Positions 33,510 through 42,010 of a stretch of 64,000 nucleotides of DNA are shown here, in pieces; the stretch's first letter is position 1; each line of letters starts with the position of its first letter. Position numbers and translations under genes: made by a program. This DNA comes from Erythrobacter sp. BLCC-B19 (lineage in GTDB: Bacteria; Pseudomonadota; Alphaproteobacteria; Sphingomonadales; Sphingomonadaceae), in NCBI RefSeq assembly GCF_028621955.1, contig NZ_CP117516.1, positions 2,254,001 through 2,318,000 on the forward strand, written 5' to 3'. The notes beneath the pieces are model-generated. The model did not search any database. It was not told the origin of the DNA and saw nothing but the letters and a program-made list of their open reading frames with translations.

Positions 33510-33895
33510 CAGACAACCCGAGGCCGATCACGCTCGCCGACGATCCGCTCGCCCCCTACATGATCGCGCCCGCCTGGCAGGTCGGAAACCTGCTGTTCCT
33601 CTCTGGCCAGGCGAGTATCGGCGCAGATGGCAGCATTGTCGGCGCAGGCGACATCGACGCGCAGATCGCCCAGACCTTTGCCAATATCGAGCGCGTGCTG
33701 GCGGCGGCCGGCAGTGATCTCAGCAAGGTGGTCAAGGTGACGATCTACCTGACCGACATGGGACACTTCCCCAAGATCCTCGACGCCCGCAAGCGCTGGT
33801 TCACGCCGCCCTATCCGGCTGACACCACGGTCGCGGTCACAAGCCTCGCGCTGCCCGAGCTGATGGTCGAGATCGACGTGATCGCCGCCGTCTAG
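33506..33895 (+). CDS. RidA family (enamine/imine deaminase) protein
   Basis: A 129-residue RidA/YjgF-type protein. These small trimeric proteins hydrolyse reactive enamine and imine intermediates such as 2-aminoacrylate. The fold is recognised from PAWQVGNLLFLSGQ, TFANIERVLAAAGSDLSKVVKVTIYLTDM and the C-terminal ELMVEIDVIAAV. The arginine usually found near the C-terminal active site (in RxxV at about residue 105 in RidA) is not obvious, so it may belong to a divergent subgroup. The ATG at 33506 overlaps the hisZ stop by four bases and was preferred over an earlier in-frame start inside hisZ. Confidence 0.84.
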   Translation: MTDNPRPITLADDPLAPYMIAPAWQVGNLLFLSGQASIGADGSIVGAGDIDAQIAQTFANIERVLAAAGSDLSKVVKVTIYLTDMGHFPKILDARKRWFTPPYPADTTVAVTSLALPELMVEIDVIAAV

Positions 33896-33900
33896 CAGGC

Positions 33901-34743
33901 TCAGCGGTTCAGCCAATCCGCCGCAATCGAACCGCTGTGCCCCTCGGGTGCCAGTGCGGCCCGCAGCGCTTCAAGCAGCGGCGGCAGGGCTTCGGTGAAG
34001 GCGTAAGGCGGATTGACGATGAACAGTCCCGCGCCGTTGAAAAGACCGGGCTGGTCGCTGTCGTAGAGCCAGTGCTCGACATTCAGGAATTTCGGGATTC
34101 CGGTCTGGCGCAGCTTGTCCTTCCAGCGCTGATGGGCGGCGCGGTCTTTCAGCGGATACCAGATGACCGTCACGCCGTGCGCCCATTTGCGATGCGCGGC
34201 GGCAAGGGTGGCGGTGATGCGGGCGCGTTCGTCGGTCTGCTCGAAGGGCGGATCGACCACCACCACACCGCGCGGGGTGCGCGTCGGCAACAGCGCCAGC
34301 CACAGCTCGTAGGCATCGCGCTGATGCACGGCGGCGGGCGTGCCGCGCATGGCGCTGCGCAAGGCCTGCGCGTCCTCCGGGTGCCGTTCGTTGAGGATCA
34401 GGCCATCCTGCGCGCGCAGCAATTGCGCCAGAATATGCGGTGAGCCGGGATAAAGCCGCGGTTCGGACCCCGCGCTCGCCGCGTCGTTCACGGCGCGCAC
34501 CGCGGCGCGGTAATCGTCCAGCAGGGGGTTGGTATCGGCAAAGGCGCGCATCACGCCCGCCATTGCCTCGCCCGTGCGCTGCGCCTGATCGCCGTGCAGA
34601 TCGTAAATGCCGCAGCCGGCGTGCGTATCGATGAGGGTCAGCGGCGAAGCCTTGATCTGCAAGGCGCGCACCAACGCGATCAGCAGGGCGTGCTTGACGA
34701 CATCGGCGCTGTTGCCGGCATGAAAGGCGTGGCGATAGTTCAT
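33901..34743 (-). CDS. rlmJ: 23S rRNA (adenine-N6)-methyltransferase RlmJ
   Basis: A 280-residue SAM-dependent methyltransferase that modifies adenine 2030 of 23S rRNA in E. coli numbering. It opens with the family signature [18 protein letters not shown], has a SAM-binding [12 protein letters not shown] and the catalytic DPPFE in [10 protein letters not shown]. Length is normal. Its start codon overlaps the stop of the pseudouridine synthase gene upstream, so two rRNA modification enzymes are translated as a pair. It converges on ridA with five bases between them. Confidence 0.92.
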   Translation of the reverse strand: MNYRHAFHAGNSADVVKHALLIALVRALQIKASPLTLIDTHAGCGIYDLHGDQAQRTGEAMAGVMRAFADTNPLLDDYRAAVRAVNDAASAGSEPRLYPGSPHILAQLLRAQDGLILNERHPEDAQALRSAMRGTPAAVHQRDAYELWLALLPTRTPRGVVVVDPPFEQTDERARITATLAAAHRKWAHGVTVIWYPLKDRAAHQRWKDKLRQTGIPKFLNVEHWLYDSDQPGLFNGAGLFIVNPPYAFTEALPPLLEALRAALAPEGHSGSIAADWLNR

Positions 34744-35288
34744 GCGGACAGCTCGCGATACTGGCCGGGCGCAATCCCTGCGAGCGTCCAGTCACCGATC
34801 GACCAGCGCACGAGGCGCAAGGTGGGCAGGCCGACCGCCGCCGTCATGCGCCGCACCTGGCGGTTGCGCCCCTCGCGGATCGTGATTGTCAGCCAGCAAT
34901 CGGGAACCGACTTGCGCACGCGGATCGGGGGATTGCGCGGCCACAGGTCGGGTGGGTCGATGGCAGCGACCTCGGCCGGCAGGGTCATCCCGTCCTTGAG
35001 TTGCACGCCGCGGCGCAGGGCCGCCAGCGCCGCATCTTCCGGTTCGCCCTCCACCTGCACCAGATAGGTCTTGGGCAGCTTGAAGCGCGGCTCGGCGATG
35101 CGCGCCTGCAACCGCCCGTCATCGGTGAGCAGCAGCAGCCCCTCGCTGTCCCGGTCGAGCCGCCCGGCGGGATAGACCCCCTTGACCGCAATGAAATCCG
35201 ACAAGGTCGCGCGCGTCGTGGGCGAACCGCGATCGGTGAATTGCGAGAGCACCGCGAAGGGTTTGTTGAAGAGCAGCAGACGGGCCAT
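34740..35288 (-). CDS. rluE: 23S rRNA pseudouridine synthase, RluE type
   Basis: A 182-residue member of the RsuA/RluB/E/F group without the S4 domain, as in RluE. The catalytic aspartate lies in [18 protein letters not shown], followed by [13 protein letters not shown] and the C-terminal [11 protein letters not shown]. RluE makes pseudouridine 2457 in 23S rRNA of E. coli; the target here is inferred. The ATG at 35288 gives the usual [11 protein letters not shown] start; one four codons upstream (35300) is possible. It is coupled with rlmJ by a four-base overlap. Confidence 0.85.
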   Translation of the reverse strand: MARLLLFNKPFAVLSQFTDRGSPTTRATLSDFIAVKGVYPAGRLDRDSEGLLLLTDDGRLQARIAEPRFKLPKTYLVQVEGEPEDAALAALRRGVQLKDGMTLPAEVAAIDPPDLWPRNPPIRVRKSVPDCWLTITIREGRNRQVRRMTAAVGLPTLRLVRWSIGDWTLAGIAPGQYRELSA

Positions 35289-35341
35289 TTTGAGGCCCAT
35301 ATCGCGCCTGCGGCCTGATGTCTCCCTGCCCGTCGGATCGC

Positions 35342-36406
35342 CTACGCGCCGAACACCTTCTTCAGCCAGGCATCAACCACCGGGGTTGCGGGGTAATCCG
35401 CTTCGCCCAGCCTGCGGTTGATTTCGGCATGGCCTTGCAGGCCTTCGCCAGCAAAGCTGCCGACCTCGACCTTGGTGCCCGCGCGCTTCAGCGCTTCGGC
35501 CAAGGCTGCGTTCTGCGCCACCCCGTCCTCGCGCTGGACATGGATCAGGAGGAAGGCGGGCGCGTTCGGCCCGGCAGCGTGCGCGATGGGGGACAGCGCC
35601 TTCTGGCGCGCCGGATCGGTGCCGAAGGCCTGGGCGTAGGTTTCCTTCATCATCGGGCCAGCGCCCTCGATCTGCGCAGGCACATCATAGGCCGCGCCGT
35701 CATTGGGGAGCACCCCGTCGATATCGGCAAAGCTGAGGCCGACCGCCTTGAGGTAGCGCTCATCCGTGCCCACCAGCGCCACCAGATGCGCGCCCGCCGA
35801 GTGCCCGGTCAAGACCACGCGGCTGCGATCGATCCCGAGCGCTTCGGCCTGCTTGAGCAGGTAGGCGAGCGCCGCGGCAACATCGGCGGCCTGCTCTTCG
35901 ACGGTGTTCTTCGGAACCAGGCGATAGTCGATCGAGGCGAAGGCATAGCCCTGTTCGACCATGTGGCCGGGCAGGGCGCGGCCCATCGCGTTGCTCTTGC
36001 TTCCGCGCTTCCACCCACCGCCATGGACGAACAGCACCAGCGGGGCGGGCTTGCCCTCGGGCACCCACAGGTCGAGGCCTTGCAAGGGATCGCTGCCATA
36101 GGCGAGCGTCTGCTGCGGGGCGAGCGCACCGCTGCGCGCAGCGCCTTCGCCCCGAGCGCCGGCCCCGGTGCGGGCTTCGATACGCTGGCGCAGCGCGGAC
36201 TGGCAACCCTCGGATAGCTCGGCATACTTGTCGCGCAGGCAGGTGCGCAGTTCCCCCCGACCGCGCCCGCACAGTTCAATGATCTCCTGCCGGCACTCCG
36301 GCGCCACCCGCTCGCCGCCCCCGCCGCGGCGCTGCTGGGCAAGGATCGGGCTCGCCAGCACGGCAGCGGCGGCAAGGGCGGTGAGCACTTTGGCAGTCTT
36401 GGTCAT
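35342..36406 (-). CDS. Exported alpha/beta hydrolase with N-terminal cysteine-rich segment
   Basis: A 354-residue periplasmic or secreted hydrolase. A signal peptide covers residues 1 to about 24 (cleavage after ILAQ). A charged segment at about 35-80 has four cysteines in the pattern [19 protein letters not shown] then GC, resembling small cysteine-rich repeats. The hydrolase domain of the HSL/BD-FAE esterase type has the oxyanion motif HGGGW, nucleophile Ser in GHSAGAH, and a late histidine in QGHAEIN. It should cleave esters; the substrate is unknown. The frame is open upstream, but the start at 36406 matches the signal peptide. Confidence 0.83.
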   Translation of the reverse strand: MTKTAKVLTALAAAAVLASPILAQQRRGGGGERVAPECRQEIIELCGRGRGELRTCLRDKYAELSEGCQSALRQRIEARTGAGARGEGAARSGALAPQQTLAYGSDPLQGLDLWVPEGKPAPLVLFVHGGGWKRGSKSNAMGRALPGHMVEQGYAFASIDYRLVPKNTVEEQAADVAAALAYLLKQAEALGIDRSRVVLTGHSAGAHLVALVGTDERYLKAVGLSFADIDGVLPNDGAAYDVPAQIEGAGPMMKETYAQAFGTDPARQKALSPIAHAAGPNAPAFLLIHVQREDGVAQNAALAEALKRAGTKVEVGSFAGEGLQGHAEINRRLGEADYPATPVVDAWLKKVFGA

Positions 36407-36546
36407 CGGCGGTATCCTCGGCTTGGCTTTGCACTCCAACGTGCGCGCCGGCAAAACCCTTCGCACAGCGGCACGCACGCCTTGCTCTTGCCCCGACAAC
36501 CGCCTAGGCCCCGCGCGGTTTTGACGCCGTACGGATAAGGATTGAA

Positions 36547-37836
36547 ATGGCCAACGTCACCGTGATCGGCGCCCAATGGGGCGATGAGGGCAAGGGCAAG
36601 ATCGTCGATTGGCTCGCGAGCCGGGCTGACGCCGTGGTGCGCTTTCAGGGCGGGCACAATGCCGGCCACACGCTGGTGGTTGGCGGCAAGACCTACAAAT
36701 TGAGTCTTCTGCCCTCCGGGATCGTGTCGGGCACGCTGTCGGTGATCGGCAATGGCGTGGTGCTCGATCCCTGGGCCTTGCGCGACGAGGTCGCCAAGGT
36801 CGAAGGGCAGGGCGTGTCGATCACCGACGAGAACCTCGCGATTGCCGATAACTGCCCGCTGATCCTGCCGCTCCACCGCGATCTCGACGCCCTGCGTGAA
36901 ACCGCAGCGGGCAAGGGCAAGATCGGCACCACCGGGCGCGGGATCGGCCCGGCTTACGAGGACAAGGTCGGCCGCCGCGCGATCCGTGTGTGCGATCTTG
37001 CCCATCTTGATACGCTCGAGCCGCAGCTTGACCGGCTTTGCGCGCACCATGACGCTTTGAGGGCGGGTTTTGGCCAGCCTCCGGTTGATCGTGCCGCCTT
37101 GCTGGAGGAGCTGCGCGAAATCGCGCCCTTCGTGCTCAAGTTCGCTCAGCCGGTCTGGAAGCGCCTCAAGAAGGTGCGCCGCGCGGGCGCCAAGATCCTG
37201 TTCGAGGGCGCGCAGGGCGTGCTGCTCGATGTCGATCACGGCACCTATCCCTTCGTGACCTCGTCGAACACGGTAAGCGGCACCGCGGCGAGCGGCAGCG
37301 GCCTCGGCCCCAATTCGACCGGCTTCGTGCTCGGCATCGTCAAGGCCTACACCACGCGCGTTGGCTCCGGCCCGTTCCCGACGGAACTGGAGGACGAGAT
37401 CGGCCAGGGGCTGGGCGAGCGCGGCCATGAATTCGGCACCGTCACCGGCCGCAAGCGCCGCGTCGGCTGGTTCGATGCGGTGCTGGTGCGCCAGTCCTGC
37501 GCGATCAGCGGGGTGACCGGCATCGCGCTCACCAAGATCGACGTCCTCGACGGGATGGAGCGCGTGAAGATCTGCACCGGCTACCGGCTGCGCGGGAAGG
37601 TCTATGACTACCTCCCCAGCCACGCCGCCGATCAGGCCGAATGTGAGCCGATCTACGAGGAAATGCCCGGCTGGCACGAAAGCACGGCAGGCGCGCGCAG
37701 CTATGCCGATCTGCCGGCTGCGGCGATCAAGTATATCCAGCGTATCCAGGAGCTGATCGAGTGCCCGGTCGCGCTGGTTTCGACCAGCCCCGAGCGCGAC
37801 GACACGATCCTGATGCGCGATCCGTTTGTAGACTAA
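36547..37836 (+). CDS. purA: Adenylosuccinate synthetase
   Basis: A 429-residue GTP-dependent enzyme that joins IMP and aspartate in AMP synthesis. The N-terminal GTP-binding and catalytic motif is [14 protein letters not shown]. Others are [13 protein letters not shown], the IMP-binding [14 protein letters not shown], and the GTP-site [12 protein letters not shown] followed by KIDVLDG. Length and motifs are standard. ATG at 36547. It stands alone between the divergent hydrolase and the L,D-transpeptidase gene on the same strand. Confidence 0.97.
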   Translation: MANVTVIGAQWGDEGKGKIVDWLASRADAVVRFQGGHNAGHTLVVGGKTYKLSLLPSGIVSGTLSVIGNGVVLDPWALRDEVAKVEGQGVSITDENLAIADNCPLILPLHRDLDALRETAAGKGKIGTTGRGIGPAYEDKVGRRAIRVCDLAHLDTLEPQLDRLCAHHDALRAGFGQPPVDRAALLEELREIAPFVLKFAQPVWKRLKKVRRAGAKILFEGAQGVLLDVDHGTYPFVTSSNTVSGTAASGSGLGPNSTGFVLGIVKAYTTRVGSGPFPTELEDEIGQGLGERGHEFGTVTGRKRRVGWFDAVLVRQSCAISGVTGIALTKIDVLDGMERVKICTGYRLRGKVYDYLPSHAADQAECEPIYEEMPGWHESTAGARSYADLPAAAIKYIQRIQELIECPVALVSTSPERDDTILMRDPFVD

Positions 37837-37885
37837 GCCTGTCGTGGATTGATCGGGCTGGGCAGGGCAGGTTATCCTTGCCCGG

Positions 37886-38452
37886 ATGAAGCGTCTCGCC
37901 CCCCTCGTCTGCCCCCTCATCTGCCTCGTCGTGGCGGCCTGTACCGCGCCCCCGGCCAAGCAGGCAGAAGCTCCCCCGGCCCAGCCGCCGCTGGCGCGCG
38001 AGGCGGCGCGGATCGTGCCTCAGCAGCGGTTTACCAGCGTCGATTACCTCATCGTCGACAAGTCCGAGCGGCTGATGGTCGCTTATGCAGGCGGCCAGCC
38101 GGTCAAGGCGTGGCGCGGCCTGCAGCTGGGCGACGCGCCTGAAGGCCACAAGCAGTTCGAAGGTGACGAGCGCACCCCTGAGGGTCGCTATGTGATCGAG
38201 GGGCGCAACCCCGGCAGCGCCTATCACCTCAGCCTCAAGATCTCCTATCCCAACGCCGATGACCGCGCCTTTGCCGCGCAATATGGCCGGTCGCCGGGCG
38301 GCCAGATATTCCTTCACGGCCAGCCCAACAGCCTGCCATTCGGGCGCGTGCCGGGCGACTGGACGGACGGATGCATCGCCTTTTCCAATGCGGAAATCGA
38401 GGAGTTGTGGCGGATCGTGCCGGACGGAACCGTGATCGAAATCCGTCCCTGA
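37886..38452 (+). CDS. L,D-transpeptidase (YkuD domain) lipoprotein
   Basis: A 188-residue lipoprotein. The signal ends in LVVAAC, so Cys19 should be lipidated. The YkuD domain (about 50-187) contains the active-site histidine in FLHGQPNS and the catalytic cysteine in DWTDGCIAFSN. Such enzymes cross-link peptidoglycan through meso-diaminopimelate residues or attach proteins to it; the WTDGCIA form is common in Gram-negative short members. The gene is 49 bases after purA and may be a read-through partner or independent. Confidence 0.86.
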   Translation: MKRLAPLVCPLICLVVAACTAPPAKQAEAPPAQPPLAREAARIVPQQRFTSVDYLIVDKSERLMVAYAGGQPVKAWRGLQLGDAPEGHKQFEGDERTPEGRYVIEGRNPGSAYHLSLKISYPNADDRAFAAQYGRSPGGQIFLHGQPNSLPFGRVPGDWTDGCIAFSNAEIEELWRIVPDGTVIEIRP

Positions 38453-38521
38453 CATCCCGCCGTGGCAGTCGGTGGGAACAGGCTTGATGGCCTGCAAGTC
38501 TCGCTATCTTCGCATATATAC

Positions 38522-38567
38522 TTGACTTGATCCGCTTTTGTTCTAGTCTCGTTCCAACATTGTTGGA
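38522..38567 (+). promoter_or_regulatory. Promoter with LexA (SOS) box and overlapping dyad
   Basis: TTGACT (38522-38527) and TAGTCT (38544-38549) form a plausible promoter with a 16-base spacer. The alphaproteobacterial LexA box GTTC-N7-GTTC spans 38540-38554 and covers the -10 region. A second 15-base dyad with arms TCCAACA/TGTTGGA (38553-38567) follows and includes the ribosome-binding site GGAG. Confidence 0.6.
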
Positions 38568-38576
38568 GTCGAGTCG

Positions 38577-39590
38577 ATGCTGGTCACTGCTTCCGAACAA
38601 GCCGATTTTTCCTATGGCTGCGCTGACGACGGCGCCGGGCTCCCCGCCCGCGTGGCGATCTTCGCCGAGGATGAAGGGCTGCGGCGACAGATCGGCGCCG
38701 ACCTTGGCGGGGCCGGATTCCGCAGCATCGACGGTGGCTCGCTCCGGTCGTTGCTTGAGGGGCCGATTGCGCTCTTGGGCGATGTGGTGGTGGTCGATTG
38801 TGCGATCACGGGCTCGCGCGGGATCGACGCGATGATGCTCGCTGGTCTTGCGCGGCTCGATATGCGGGTGGCGCGCTCGGGCGCGAAGCTGATCGTGGCG
38901 ACCAACCTTGCAGGGCTCGATGATGTGTTCGCGGTGCTCGACCAGTCCAATCCCCAGCTTCTGGTGTCGCCCAGCCGGGCGGAACGGGTGATCGCGGTCG
39001 GCCGTGTCATGGGCGAAGCGGGCGCTGCGCGGCTGCGTGAAATGGGAGAGGAGGATCGCGTTGCGTTGCTCCGCCTGTCGCAGCAGGTCGAAGCCATTGC
39101 CCATTCGCTCGATCGTATCGGCCATGCCGCGCCAACGCCGGGCGGCAGCGCCGGTATGCTGGGCGAGCTCAAGCGTGATTATCACGTTGCAGAAGGCAGC
39201 CAGCCTGTGGGCTTCGGTGCGGCAAGGGCGGTTCAGCCGGCCCTGCCCGATCCGCAGGTGGTGCGCCAGATTATCGCCAACCGCCAGGCGCGGGCGCGGT
39301 TCTTCGATCCGGCGCTGTTCGGCGATCCGGCGTGGGATATGCTGCTCGATCTCACCGCGGCCCATGGCGAAGGTGCGCAGGTCTCGGTTACCTCGCTGTG
39401 CATCGCGGCCGGTGTGCCTGCGACCACGGCGCTGCGCTGGCTGACGCAGATGGTGGAGAGCGGCATCTTCGTGCGTGTGCCCGATCCCGCTGACCGTCGC
39501 CGCGCCTTTATCGCGCTGAGCGACAGGGCCATTGCGGCAATGTCGGGCTATTTCGCGAGCCTGCGAACGCCGATGCTGCAAGCGGCCTGA
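38577..39590 (+). CDS. Putative SOS-controlled regulator: receiver-like domain plus MarR-type winged helix
   Basis: A 337-residue protein of unknown function. The N-terminal 130 residues have alternating strands and helices like a response-regulator receiver (VAIFAEDEGLRRQIGADL, then DVVVVDCAITG), but the usual phosphorylation-site context is not clearly kept. A linker follows. The C-terminal 110 residues form a MarR-like winged helix: TSLCIAAGVPATTALRWLTQMVESGIFVRV, then DPADRRRAFIALSD, the wing. The promoter carries a GTTC-N7-GTTC box, so LexA control is likely. No partner gene follows on the same strand. The product may regulate part of the DNA-damage response, but this is inference from the promoter. 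Confidence 0.75.
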   Translation: MLVTASEQADFSYGCADDGAGLPARVAIFAEDEGLRRQIGADLGGAGFRSIDGGSLRSLLEGPIALLGDVVVVDCAITGSRGIDAMMLAGLARLDMRVARSGAKLIVATNLAGLDDVFAVLDQSNPQLLVSPSRAERVIAVGRVMGEAGAARLREMGEEDRVALLRLSQQVEAIAHSLDRIGHAAPTPGGSAGMLGELKRDYHVAEGSQPVGFGAARAVQPALPDPQVVRQIIANRQARARFFDPALFGDPAWDMLLDLTAAHGEGAQVSVTSLCIAAGVPATTALRWLTQMVESGIFVRVPDPADRRRAFIALSDRAIAAMSGYFASLRTPMLQAA

Positions 39591-39597
39591 CGCACGG

Positions 39598-40488
39598 CTA
39601 GTATTCCGGCTGCCAGTGCAGCACGACAGTCAGTCCGGTTCGGACAGGGCCGGGTGAGGGTGCGCTGGGCGGTTGGGCGCTGGGCGGAGGTGCTTCCCCC
39701 CGATCCGCCGCTGTAAGCGGTTCCTGCCGTTCGAACCCGCCTCCGTCGATGCGGAATACCCGTCGCTCGGCATCCGCGCGCGCGCGGGCGATGATGGCCG
39801 GGGGCACATCGCCGGAAATCAGCAGCACATCTGCCTCACCCAGCAACCGGGCCTGCCGCAAGGTCAGGTCTTCCGGGTCGGGACTGGTAACGGTGATGAG
39901 CTGGGTGATCGCCGCAGCGGCCCCGGTCACGCCTTGCGCCCAGTCTGCAACACGCTCGTGCGCCCCAGGATCGAGCGGATCGAGCGGGCCGCCTTCCCGC
40001 AGCGCGGCATCGATCGCGCGCCGCCGGTCGGCTCCTTCGGGAAAGCGTTTTCGCAGGAGTGGCCGCGCCGCTTCCAGCGCCCGCGCCAGCGCGCCCAAGC
40101 TCTGGGGCAGCACCCGTTCCAGCCGCAGCCTTACGTGTTTGGCGAGGCCCGCCGAAGCGCCGCCCGTGCCGATGGCGACCAGCAGCGGATCGCGGTCGAG
40201 GATCGACGGGGTGGTGAAGTCGCAAAGCTCGGGCCGGTCGACGACATTGACCAGCATCCCTGCGCAGCGTGCATTGATCGCCGCCACCTCGCAGGCCTGC
40301 GCGTCTTCATAAGCGATGAAGGCGAGGCGCACGCCCTCGTCGATCGCGCGAGGCAGGTCGTCGACGATCACGCCGCCGGCGCGCTCGACCAGCCGCCGCT
40401 TGGGTTCAGCTGCCGGGCCATCGCCCAGAACCAGAATCTGCTGGCCTGCAATCTGATGGAAGAGCGGCAGGCTGGCGATACGGCTCAT
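39598..40488 (-). CDS. cysG: Siroheme synthase: precorrin-2 dehydrogenase/ferrochelatase with decayed methyltransferase tail
   Basis: A 296-residue protein. The N-terminal CysG-type part binds NAD (LPLFHQIAGQQILVLGDG) and has VNVVDRPELCDFTTPSI, then GTGGASAGLAK and the dimerisation helices (to about residue 165). It should oxidise precorrin-2 and insert iron to give siroheme. At about 200-250 a stretch (SPDPEDLTLRQARLLGEADVLL) resembles the first 45 residues of a SUMT domain, but the rest is missing and replaced by a proline-rich end. The methyltransferase step is probably done by cobA at 5489. It is the last gene after lysA, seven bases downstream. Confidence 0.82.
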   Translation of the reverse strand: MSRIASLPLFHQIAGQQILVLGDGPAAEPKRRLVERAGGVIVDDLPRAIDEGVRLAFIAYEDAQACEVAAINARCAGMLVNVVDRPELCDFTTPSILDRDPLLVAIGTGGASAGLAKHVRLRLERVLPQSLGALARALEAARPLLRKRFPEGADRRRAIDAALREGGPLDPLDPGAHERVADWAQGVTGAAAAITQLITVTSPDPEDLTLRQARLLGEADVLLISGDVPPAIIARARADAERRVFRIDGGGFERQEPLTAADRGEAPPPSAQPPSAPSPGPVRTGLTVVLHWQPEY

Positions 40489-40495
40489 CTGTCCC

Positions 40496-41755
40496 TCAGG
40501 CGAGCCATTCCGGCACGCGCTCGGCATCCATGATCGCACCGGCCTCGATCCGGTCGGCGACGACGGCGAACTTCTCGCCATCGACCAGCACCTCGGCCAC
40601 AAACCCGCGCGAGTTATAGGACGAGGCCATGGTCGCGCCGTAAGCCCCGGCGGTGCGGAACACCGCGAGGTCGCCGGCTTGCAACGCGTCGCACTCGCGG
40701 CCCATGGCGAAGGTATCGCCGGTCTCGCAGATCGGGCCGACGATATTGGCCGTCATCTGAGCGCCCTTGGGCTCGACCGCTTCGAAGTGATGGTAGGCAC
40801 CGTAGAGCGCCGGTCGGGCGAGATCGTTCATGGCCGCATCGACGATCACGAAGGGATCGTTGATCCCGCGCTTCACCCGCACCACCCGGGTCAGCAGCAC
40901 CCCGGCATTGCCCGCGATCACGCGGCCGGGCTCGAAGATCAGGGTCACGCCCCAGTCCTTCGTGACCCGGGCCACCATCGCGCCATATTCGGCAGGGGCG
41001 GGCAGCACTTCGCCCACCTTGTAGGGCACGCCGAGACCGCCGCCGAGGTCGACATGGGTGATGGTATGTCCCGCCCCGCGCAAGGCCGTCACCAGCGCGC
41101 CGAGCTTTTCGAACGCGGTCTCGAGCGGTGCGAGATCGGCGAGCTGGCTGCCGATATGCACCGCAACACCGCGCAAGGTTATGCCCGGCAGGCCCGCCAG
41201 CGTCCCGAAAATCTGCCCCGCCTCGCTGATCGGCACGCCGAACTTGTTGTCAGCCTTGCCGGTCGAGATCTTGTCATGCGTGCCCGCATCGACATCGGGG
41301 TTGATCCGCAGCGTGCACTGCGCCGTCATGCCCCGCGCGGCGGCGATCGCGGCAAGCTCGACGCCTTCTTCCTCGCTCTCGATATTGAACTGGCCGATCC
41401 CCGCATCGAGCGCGGCGATCATCTCGGCAGCGGTCTTGCCTACGCCTGAAAAGACGATCTTTTCGGGCGCGATCCCGGCTGCAAGCGCGCGGCGCATCTC
41501 GCCGACCGAGACGACATCTGCCCCCATGCCCTGTGCGCCCAGCACCTTGAGGACGGCGAGGTTGGGGTTCGACTTGACCGCAAAGGCGATCAGCTTGTCC
41601 GGCACGTCGTCCAAAGCCTCCCGGAACACCCGCGCATGGCGTTCCAGCGTCGCGCGCGAATAGACATAGACGGGCGTGCCGACCGCGTCCGCGATCAGCG
41701 GCAGTGGGACATCCTCGGCGTGCATCACGCCGTCACGAAGCGAAAAGTGATCCAT
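40496..41755 (-). CDS. lysA: Diaminopimelate decarboxylase
   Basis: A 419-residue PLP enzyme of alanine racemase-like fold that makes lysine from meso-diaminopimelate. The PLP lysine is Lys61 in AFAVKSNPN. Further motifs are HIGSQLADL, DLGGGLGVPY, EPGRVIAGNAG, and the C-terminal CETGDTFA, whose cysteine completes the second active-site half in the dimer, and GAYGATMASSYN. Length is normal. It lies in the argH-lipoprotein-lysA-cysG unit, 15 bases downstream of the lipoprotein gene. Confidence 0.95.
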   Translation of the reverse strand: MDHFSLRDGVMHAEDVPLPLIADAVGTPVYVYSRATLERHARVFREALDDVPDKLIAFAVKSNPNLAVLKVLGAQGMGADVVSVGEMRRALAAGIAPEKIVFSGVGKTAAEMIAALDAGIGQFNIESEEEGVELAAIAAARGMTAQCTLRINPDVDAGTHDKISTGKADNKFGVPISEAGQIFGTLAGLPGITLRGVAVHIGSQLADLAPLETAFEKLGALVTALRGAGHTITHVDLGGGLGVPYKVGEVLPAPAEYGAMVARVTKDWGVTLIFEPGRVIAGNAGVLLTRVVRVKRGINDPFVIVDAAMNDLARPALYGAYHHFEAVEPKGAQMTANIVGPICETGDTFAMGRECDALQAGDLAVFRTAGAYGATMASSYNSRGFVAEVLVDGEKFAVVADRIEAGAIMDAERVPEWLA

Positions 41756-41770
41756 CGGAGGCGGGGGTCT

Positions 41771-42010
41771 CTATTCGGGAGGGAGATCGAAGGGGTCGTC
41801 CTGCCGTTCTTCCGAGCGACGGCGCAGCTCGACACTGCGTTCGGGGGCCGCCAGCGCCTCGCGGCGCAGCAGTTCTTCGGCAGTGGGGGTGACGTTCGCG
41901 CCGTACGGTGTGTCGGGCAGGCTTGCGCCTTCGGGCGGGGTGAGCGGCGCTTGCGAGCCGCAGGCACCCAGCGACAGGGCAAGCGCAAGAGCGACAGAGC
42001 GGCGCATCAT
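41771..42010 (-). CDS. Small lipoprotein between argH and lysA (LptM-like)
   Basis: A 79-residue lipoprotein precursor. The signal [16 protein letters not shown] ends in a lipobox (LGAC), so the mature protein starts at a lipidated cysteine followed by [12 protein letters not shown]. The remaining 55 residues are polar and probably unstructured. Position next to lysine genes and the short C-x-P-L-x-P-P pattern recall LptM (YifL), which assists lipopolysaccharide translocon assembly in enterobacteria; the similarity is weak and the role uncertain. Two adjacent ATGs (42010 and 42007) are possible, the second overlapping the argH stop. Confidence 0.72.
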   Translation of the reverse strand: MMRRSVALALALSLGACGSQAPLTPPEGASLPDTPYGANVTPTAEELLRREALAAPERSVELRRRSEERQDDPFDLPPE

